Below, one piece after another: positions 1 to 4,015 of a DNA stretch of 6,233 nt (position 1 is its first letter; the number at the start of each line of letters is the position of its first letter). The stretch comes from Candidatus Omnitrophica bacterium UBA1443. GTDB lineage: Bacteria > Omnitrophota > Omnitrophia > Omnitrophales > Aquincolibacteriaceae. The translations under genes and the position numbers were made by a program. The stretch lies in the NCBI GenBank assembly GCA_002329545.1, contig DCTJ01000045.1:1-6233 (forward strand), written 5' to 3'. The notes beneath the pieces are model-generated. The model searched no databases, was not told the DNA's origin, and worked only from the letters and a program-made list of their open reading frames with translations.

Positions 1-753
1 GCGAAGATCCGCCACAAAATCGGCGATTGTCCAGTCCGTCTCATGCCCCACGGCCGAAATGACAGGGATCGCGGAATCAAAAATCGCGCGAGCGACCGGC
101 TCTTCATTGAAGGCCCAAAGATCTTCGAGACTTCCTCCCCCGCGGCCAACGATCAAAACCTCCGCCTCGCCACGCTGGTTCATAATCCGAATCGCTTCCG
201 CGATTTCTTCGCCGGCCCCTTCCCCCTGGACCTTGACGGGGTAAAGAAGAATATGGGTGCCGCAAAATCTCCGGTTAATGACATTCAATATATCATGGAT
301 CGCCGCGCCGGTCGGTGAAGTAATCACCCCAACCGTCTTTGGGAATTTGGGCACTGGTCTTTTCCGTTCGCTCCGGAACAAACCTTCCTTTTCCAACCGT
401 TCTTTCAACTGCTGGAAGGCCAGTTGAAGCGCCCCCACTCCTTTGGGCTCAATGCGTTCGATGTAGAACTGATATTGTCCCCGCGCTTCATAAACCGAAA
501 CACGCCCAAACACCAGTACCTTGTGACCATCCTCCGGTTCAAACTTTAGTCCTTTATGATAGAAACTGAAAAAAACCGCCGAAATTTGCGACTGTTCATC
601 CTTCAGCGTCAAATAAATGTGTCCGGAACTGTGGCGTTTGAAGTTCGAAATCTCTCCTTCCACCCAAATTCCCGTATAACGCGTTTCAAGAACGCCGCGA
701 ACCTCCTTGTTCAGCTCACTGATCGTATAAATTTTACCGTCTAGTATCTTCAT
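1..753 (-). CDS. xseA: Exodeoxyribonuclease VII large subunit (partial, N-terminal 251 residues)
   Basis: The gene runs off the left edge. It encodes the catalytic subunit of exonuclease VII, which with several XseB subunits degrades single-stranded DNA to oligonucleotides in the cytoplasm during repair. Translating the minus strand from the ATG at 751-753 gives 251 uninterrupted residues. An N-terminal OB-fold occupies about residues 5-105 (IYTISELN, then WVEGEISNFKRHSSGHIY). The start of the nuclease domain follows, with VGVITSPTGAAIHDIL (143-156), VGRGGGSLEDLW (202-213) and AVGHETDWTIADFVADLR (234-251). Asp154, Arg204, His237 and Asp240 match the four residues reported as important in the E. 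coli enzyme (Asp155, Arg205, His238, Asp241). Full-length proteins have about 400-450 residues, so the C-terminal coiled coil is outside the window. An in-frame TGA lies six codons upstream, and this is the only ATG after it. The ribosome binding site is weak. A terminator-like element separates it from the cyclo-ligase gene upstream. Confidence 0.96.
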   Translation of the reverse strand, partial: MKILDGKIYTISELNKEVRGVLETRYTGIWVEGEISNFKRHSSGHIYLTLKDEQSQISAVFFSFYHKGLKFEPEDGHKVLVFGRVSVYEARGQYQFYIERIEPKGVGALQLAFQQLKERLEKEGLFRSERKRPVPKFPKTVGVITSPTGAAIHDILNVINRRFCGTHILLYPVKVQGEGAGEEIAEAIRIMNQRGEAEVLIVGRGGGSLEDLWAFNEEPVARAIFDSAIPVISAVGHETDWTIADFVADLR

Positions 754-793
754 TCGTTTAGTTTTCGCTCACATTCCCCGTCTGGCCCCGGCG

Positions 794-816
794 AAAAAAA
801 GACCCGCTTCCGGTCT
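794..816 (-). terminator. Probable intrinsic terminator between the cyclo-ligase gene and xseA
   Basis: On the minus strand the cyclo-ligase stop codon TAG runs directly into a short hairpin. AGACC (816-812) pairs with GGTCT (804-800), and one more G-C pair can form around a GAAG loop if a single G is bulged. A run of seven T follows at once (800-794). The stem is only 5-6 bp, so termination may be partial. If it works, xseA needs readthrough or a promoter in the 40 bp that remain before its start, where I see no clear one. Confidence 0.5.
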
Positions 817-1369
817 AATCGGTAATAACACAATCCATGGGGACATCTGTTTTTGTCACGGGAAGCTGGCGAACCATCTGTTCCCGGAAACACAACCCTA
901 TCTTAAAAATTTTCCCGGCCTTCCGCAATAATTGATCGTAATATCCCGCGCCGCGCCCCATCCGGTTCCCCTTTTTATCAAATCCGACACCGGGGACAAC
1001 TATCACCTCCATCCGGGAAACACTTCGCCGGGGACACGTAGCCTTGGGTTCCATGATTGAATAGGCGCCCCTTTGGAGATCGTTCTTGATCGATTGAATC
1101 CGGCACAGCGAAAGTCGCCGGGTGTTCAGATTAACGCGAGGAAGATAGATTTCCTTATCCTTAACGAGCGTTTCCAGACATAAACGAGTTTGAACTTCAG
1201 GAGCAATATCAAAATAGAACGCGATCTTTTTTGCCGCCAAAAATCGGGGATGTTTGAAAAGCTTCCTGAGGATTTTCCGGCTTTTTCGAAGGCGCTTCGA
1301 GCGGGGAATCGCCCGCCGCCTCACCAGGAGTTCTTGCCTCACGGTATTTTTAGAGGAGGGAGAAGGCAT
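815..1369 (-). CDS. fau: 5-formyltetrahydrofolate cyclo-ligase (5,10-methenyltetrahydrofolate synthetase)
   Basis: A cytoplasmic enzyme that uses ATP to convert 5-formyl-THF (folinate) into 5,10-methenyl-THF, returning this inhibitory storage form to the one-carbon pool. The 184-residue length is normal for the family. Visible signatures are a basic N-terminal helix (about 8-37), GAYSIMEP (101-108), the diagnostic block VPGVGFDKKGNRMGRGAGYYD (125-145) and the C-terminal LPVTKTDVPMDCVITD (169-184). In the last block the usual His-Asp pair reads Thr-Asp. The ATG lies 3 nt after the stop of the upstream coiled-coil gene. The nearest strong Shine-Dalgarno-like sequence, GGAGG, is 16 nt away inside that gene, so translational coupling is likely. 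In E. coli this gene stands next to ssrS and zapA; neither partner is seen here. Identification is secure from motifs. The physiological tie to the neighbouring exported protein is unknown. Confidence 0.93.
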   Translation of the reverse strand: MPSPSSKNTVRQELLVRRRAIPRSKRLRKSRKILRKLFKHPRFLAAKKIAFYFDIAPEVQTRLCLETLVKDKEIYLPRVNLNTRRLSLCRIQSIKNDLQRGAYSIMEPKATCPRRSVSRMEVIVVPGVGFDKKGNRMGRGAGYYDQLLRKAGKIFKIGLCFREQMVRQLPVTKTDVPMDCVITD

Positions 1370-1372
1370 CGC

Positions 1373-2011
1373 TTAATTCAGACCGCCTCCGGCCTGGTCC
1401 AGTTCAGCCTTCCGAAGCCTTTCCCTTTGGCGGGCCATCTCCTGGAAAAATTTTTCCCTTTCCCTCTGAAACGCCGCCTTTTGAATATCAAGCTCCTCTT
1501 TGTCCTTCCGAAGCTCATCACGTCCAGAATCAGAAGCGAGGCTCCCGCCCGCCGCCATTTCCAATTCACGATTTCTCGCTTTAAGTTCCGAAATTTCACC
1601 CGAAAGTTTCCGGTTCGCTTCCTTCAATTCCGCGATTTTTTGTTCAAAAGATTCGATGACCCGGGGGTCCGCCGCGGCCGCCGCAAGCCTGTCATCTTCC
1701 CCAAGAGTCGGGGGCGTGCCCGCATAATCTCCGGAGAAATTCTGGGGGTTTCCATCCCGCATCTTTTGAAAGAGTTCTTCTTTCAGCCGCTCCAAGTCCT
1801 GTTCCTTGTCCTGGATCATCCGGATCTGTTGGTCGCGGACTTTTTCCCATTCCGATTTCAGAGTCTCAAATTCCGCCATCGTCTCCGGCTGGACATTGAG
1901 GTCCGAAGCTTCGTCCGAAAAAGCTGGCGTGACAAAAATAAAAATTGCCCCCAAAACAAAAATAAAAGACAACGCGTTTTTTAAATTTTGTATTTTCAGA
2001 TCGATACCCAT
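1373..2011 (-). CDS. Exported coiled-coil protein of unknown function
   Basis: I do not recognise this protein. It has 212 residues if started at the ATG at 2009-2011. The N-terminus looks like a Sec signal peptide: charged residues 4-11, a hydrophobic core LSFIFVLGAIFIFVTPA (14-30), and an AFS|DEA cleavage site after residue 32. No further membrane segment follows. The mature part has no cysteine and is very rich in Glu, Lys, Arg and Gln. Predicted coiled-coil stretches lie at about 45-87, 118-153 and 163-206, separated by a Gly/Pro/Ala linker (about 88-116) and a Gly/Ser linker (154-163). The product is therefore probably a periplasmic helical scaffold or envelope protein. I preferred this start because GAGG lies 9 nt upstream. 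ATGs at 2024-2026 and 2033-2035 would put extra residues before the signal peptide, and the latter lies inside the tRNA gene. It is probably co-transcribed with the cyclo-ligase gene 3 nt downstream. Confidence 0.75.
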   Translation of the reverse strand: MGIDLKIQNLKNALSFIFVLGAIFIFVTPAFSDEASDLNVQPETMAEFETLKSEWEKVRDQQIRMIQDKEQDLERLKEELFQKMRDGNPQNFSGDYAGTPPTLGEDDRLAAAAADPRVIESFEQKIAELKEANRKLSGEISELKARNRELEMAAGGSLASDSGRDELRKDKEELDIQKAAFQREREKFFQEMARQRERLRKAELDQAGGGLN

Positions 2012-2016
2012 ATAAT
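1988..2016 (+). promoter_or_regulatory. Sigma-70-type promoter of the tRNA-Arg gene
   Basis: A perfect -10 hexamer TATAAT (2011-2016) is preceded by a 17-bp spacer and TTGTAT (1988-1993), which matches the first three bases of the -35 consensus. The expected transcription start, about 7 nt after the -10 box, leaves a leader of only about 5 nt before the tRNA. The whole element overlaps the first codons of the opposing coiled-coil gene. Confidence 0.7.
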
Positions 2017-2027
2017 ACTGCCTCATT

Positions 2028-2101
2028 GCCCCCATAGCTCAATTGGATAGAGCATCTCCGTCCTAAGGAGAGGGTTGCATGTTCGATTCATGCTGGGGGC
2101 A
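2028..2101 (+). tRNA. tRNA-Arg (anticodon CCU)
   Basis: A complete cloverleaf on the strand opposite all protein genes. The acceptor stem GCCCCCA/TGGGGGC pairs fully over 7 bp. The D-arm is GCTC/GAGC, the anticodon stem TCTCC/GGAGA, the variable loop GGGTT, and the T-arm GCATG-TTCGATT-CATGC. The anticodon loop GTCCTAA gives anticodon CCU, which reads AGG. C35, A20 in the D-loop region and discriminator A73 agree with arginine identity. CCA is not encoded: after A2101 comes a run of seven T, so the 3' end needs nucleotidyltransferase. Position 32 is G, where C or U is usual. The gene converges on apt and diverges from the coiled-coil gene, so minus-strand readthrough from apt would give an antisense copy. 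Confidence 0.97.
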
Positions 2102-2108
2102 TTTTTTT
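2091..2108 (+). terminator. Possible terminator at the tRNA 3' end
   Basis: Seven T residues (2102-2108) directly follow the discriminator base and the GC-rich 3' strand of the acceptor stem. The folded tRNA itself could serve as the stem of an intrinsic terminator. No separate hairpin exists, so the call rests mainly on the T-run. Confidence 0.35.
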
Positions 2109-2140
2109 CAGATTGTTTCCCGAAAGACGATTTCCATTTT

Positions 2141-2158
2141 CCTCCCTTGAACGAGAGG
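2141..2158 (-). other. Small hairpin in the apt 3' region covering a Shine-Dalgarno-like sequence
   Basis: On the minus strand CCTCTC (2158-2153) can pair with GGGAGG (2146-2141) around a 6-nt loop; one of the six pairs is a G-U. There is no T-run after it, so it is not an intrinsic terminator. The GGGAGG lies 3 nt before an ATG that opens a nine-codon reading frame (2108-2137). The structure is short and may be chance. Confidence 0.25.
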
Positions 2159-2169
2159 CGTAACGGATT

Positions 2170-2691
2170 TCAGAACTTCAACACCGAAGACATGTCGCAC
2201 TTTGCGAGTTTTTTCCTGCCGTTAAGAAACCCCAGCTCGATCACGAAGGCCTGAAGAACCACTTTACCGCCAATTAACCGGACAAGCTTCGCCGCCGCCT
2301 GCGCCGTTCCTCCGGTCGCGAGGAGATCATCCACAATGGCCACTTTCTGCCCGCGTTTGACGGCGTCCGCGTGAATCTCGAGAACATCCTGACCATATTC
2401 AAGCGTGCAACGAACCCGTTTCGTGCGCCAGGGAAGTTTTCCCTTTTTCCGGATCGGAACAAATCCGATCCCGAGTTTCGTCGCGACCGGGGCCCCAAAA
2501 AGAAAGCCGCGGGATTCAATTCCCGCCACGAGATCCGCCTTTGATTTTTTAACGGCTTTCGCTAACAGGGCGATCACCTCGCGAAAAGCCGCGGGGTCCC
2601 TGAGGACGGGCGTGATATCCTTGAAAAGAATTCCTTTTTTGGGAAAATCCGCGACGTCGCGTACTTTGGATCTTAACGAAGTAACACTCAT
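2170..2691 (-). CDS. apt: Adenine phosphoribosyltransferase
   Basis: Cytoplasmic purine-salvage enzyme: adenine + PRPP gives AMP + PPi. The 173-residue length is typical. It shows the N-terminal Apt signature DFPKKGILFKDITPVL (15-30), the substrate loop segment IESRGFLFG (58-66), the RKKGKLPW flexible-loop region (81-88), LEYGQDVLEIHADA (97-110), the PRPP-binding motif VAIVDDLLATGGTA (117-130) and the C-terminal FVIELGFLNGRKKL (149-162). The Trp after Lys-Leu-Pro, where Gly or Ala is common, is a small deviation. The start is well supported: GGGAGG lies 5 nt before the ATG. The gene is 37 nt downstream of the sigma-factor stop codon in the same direction, but a weak terminator-like T-run lies between them. 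Its reaction shares AMP and PPi with PPDK, two genes upstream, which may or may not be meaningful. Confidence 0.95.
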   Translation of the reverse strand: MSVTSLRSKVRDVADFPKKGILFKDITPVLRDPAAFREVIALLAKAVKKSKADLVAGIESRGFLFGAPVATKLGIGFVPIRKKGKLPWRTKRVRCTLEYGQDVLEIHADAVKRGQKVAIVDDLLATGGTAQAAAKLVRLIGGKVVLQAFVIELGFLNGRKKLAKCDMSSVLKF

Positions 2692-2694
2692 GGG

Positions 2695-2702
2695 TTCCTC
2701 CC
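2695..2702 (-). promoter_or_regulatory. Ribosome binding site of apt
   Basis: GGGAGGAA on the minus strand, with the GGAGG core ending 5 nt before the apt ATG. This is the clearest Shine-Dalgarno site in the window, and it fixes the apt start. Confidence 0.8.
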
Positions 2703-2720
2703 GGGGATTAAAGTGTGATC

Positions 2721-2744
2721 AAAAAAAACTTACTGGTGCGTAAG
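2721..2744 (-). terminator. Weak terminator-like element overlapping the sigma-factor stop codon
   Basis: On the minus strand CTTAC (2744-2740) can pair with GTAAG (2733-2729) around a 6-nt loop, followed directly by eight T (2728-2721). The stop codon TAA is part of the right arm. The stem has only two G-C pairs, so efficiency is doubtful, and it may only reduce expression of apt relative to the sigma gene. Confidence 0.4.
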
Positions 2745-3914
2745 GTAGTTTTCGAAGATGTCACCTTCGAGAACAAGCCGGGCACGAATTCTTTTCAAGG
2801 CCACCGCCTCGATCTGACGAATCCGCTCCCGCGTCACATTGAAGTGCTGAGCTACTTCTTCCAGGGTGTGCGGGTCATGCTCCCCAAACCCGAATCGCAA
2901 AGTGAGGATTTTTCTCTCCCGCTCGTCCAGATGATCCAGGAGATTTTGAATTCTTTCACTCTTCAGGACCTCCGCCGCCCGGGAATCCGGGTTATTGGCG
3001 ACATCATCTTCGATGAGATCAATGAGCTCCGCGGTCCCGTCAAGACTGATCGGCGTGTTCAGTGAACTGGGTTTATTCGCGATGTTTTCAATTTCACGGA
3101 CCTTCGCGACCGGAATTTCAAGCACCTTGGCAATCTCGCGCCGCGTTGGAGGACGATTCAGTCTCTGGGTTAAAGCGTCACGAACCCGCCGCCATCTGGC
3201 GATAATATCGTACATATAAACCGGAATACGAATCGTCTTTCCATGATTGGAGAGCGAGCGCATCATTCCCTGTTTAATCCACCAGGACGCGTAGGTTGAA
3301 AACCGGTACCCCCGCTTCGGATCAAACTTCTCGACCGCGCGCATCAAGCCAATATTCCCTTCTTCCACCAGATCTGAAAAGGGAAGTCCCATGTGCGTGT
3401 AGCGTTTGGCAATGGCAATCACGAGACGGAGATTCGAACGGATCATACGGTGACGGGCTTCTTCTCCTTTGGGGCCGCCCCTTTGCACGAGTTTCGCCAG
3501 CGATATTTCCTCCTCCGGCGTCAAAAGAGGGATGTGCTCAATTTGATCCAGATAAATTTTCATCGCGGTTCGATCGAGCGTTTGATCGGTCGAATCTTCG
3601 GAATGGTTATCGTCAGGCTCATCCTCTTCGCGAAGTTGCTTCCTACGCTCCCCCGTCGTCTCAAGCAGGGCTTCCTTCCTGACGAGATTCGAAGCTTCCT
3701 CCTGAAACGCTTTTTCTTTCAGAAGGAGTTTTTCCGTTTTGCTTTTACTGGAGGAACGCGAGCTTTTGGATGAAGACAGCTTGGAACCGAGGTGGGAACG
3801 GCGAACCACAAGCCGGGACCGCTTAGAGCGACGCCGCCTTGCTTTTACCTGAACACGCCGTTTTTTAAATTGGCGAACAGAGCCGGTTTTCTTTTTTTTA
3901 TTTTTTCCTGCCAT
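2730..3914 (-). CDS. rpoD: Sigma-70 family RNA polymerase sigma factor with a lysine/arginine-rich N-terminal tail
   Basis: Directs RNA polymerase to promoters. With the ATG at 3912-3914 the protein has 394 residues. Region 1.2 is at about 114-146 (MKIYLDQIEHIPLLTPEEE). Region 2 spans about 154-234, with NLRLVIAIAKRYTHMGLPF, FDPKRGYRFSTYASWWIKQ and TIRIPVYM. Region 3 lies at about 235-320. Region 4 is at 324-380, with the helix-turn-helix LEEVAQHFNVTRERIRQIE. The first 60 residues hold about 25 Lys/Arg and no Asp or Glu, followed by a Ser-rich stretch and a short acidic stretch (about 96-110). No recognisable acidic region 1.1 is present. In region 2.4 the position of E. coli Thr440 is Met218, while Gln437 is kept as Gln215. 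The ATG lacks a good Shine-Dalgarno site. A TTG at 3993-3995 would add 27 residues, but these would be encoded by an intergenic hairpin, so I reject it. RpoD-like by domain layout; it could also be a group 2 sigma factor. Confidence 0.9.
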   Translation of the reverse strand: MAGKNKKKKTGSVRQFKKRRVQVKARRRRSKRSRLVVRRSHLGSKLSSSKSSRSSSKSKTEKLLLKEKAFQEEASNLVRKEALLETTGERRKQLREEDEPDDNHSEDSTDQTLDRTAMKIYLDQIEHIPLLTPEEEISLAKLVQRGGPKGEEARHRMIRSNLRLVIAIAKRYTHMGLPFSDLVEEGNIGLMRAVEKFDPKRGYRFSTYASWWIKQGMMRSLSNHGKTIRIPVYMYDIIARWRRVRDALTQRLNRPPTRREIAKVLEIPVAKVREIENIANKPSSLNTPISLDGTAELIDLIEDDVANNPDSRAAEVLKSERIQNLLDHLDERERKILTLRFGFGEHDPHTLEEVAQHFNVTRERIRQIEAVALKRIRARLVLEGDIFENYLTHQ

Positions 3915-3953
3915 GAGAACCGTTAGGTGATATCTCTCGCCTGCCGGCGTTAT

Positions 3954-3989
3954 CTTCGGAAGGCCAGAGTTTCCCCTGACCTTCCGAAG
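3954..3989 (-). promoter_or_regulatory. 14-bp hairpin in the ppdK-sigma gap
   Basis: Perfect 10-bp inverted repeat (3954-3963 with 3980-3989). In minus-strand RNA it extends to 14 bp through TCAG/CTGG, including one G-U pair that would be a C-A mismatch in plus-strand RNA, and closes on an 8-nt loop. No T-run follows, so it is not a standard terminator. It lies 27 nt after the ppdK stop and 39 nt before the sigma start. It could protect the ppdK mRNA 3' end, assist factor-dependent termination, or lie in a regulated sigma leader. A smaller CGCC/GGCG hairpin follows it. Confidence 0.55.
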
Positions 3990-4015
3990 GAGCAATGGTT
4001 TTTAAACGTTGGCGC

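Noticed and set aside
43..569. Plus-strand reading frames at the left edge
   Set aside because: They overlap the well-supported minus-strand xseA gene, which reads through the whole region with all catalytic motifs.
1190..1984. 264-codon plus-strand reading frame
   Set aside because: Lies antisense over the coiled-coil and cyclo-ligase genes, has low-complexity Arg/Phe/Leu composition from reverse-complemented Lys/Glu codons, and shows no motif or ribosome binding site.
2013..2018. Minus-strand TATTAT as a promoter for the coiled-coil gene
   Set aside because: It is the complement of the tRNA -10 region, would initiate inside the coding sequence, and lacks a suitably spaced -35 box.
2012..2035. 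Upstream ATGs (2024-2026, 2033-2035) for the coiled-coil gene
   Set aside because: They add residues before an otherwise normal signal peptide, one lies inside the tRNA, and the spacing of the GAGG motif fits the ATG at 2009-2011 best.
2707..2712. Minus-strand TTTAAT as a -10 box for apt
   Set aside because: No acceptable -35 hexamer at 16-18 bp, and the start would leave a leader of only about a dozen bases.
3915..3995. TTG start giving the sigma factor 27 extra residues
   Set aside because: No Shine-Dalgarno site, the added residues are not sigma-like, and the DNA forms a strong intergenic hairpin; the ATG at 3912-3914 begins the basic tail cleanly, although its own ribosome site is weak.
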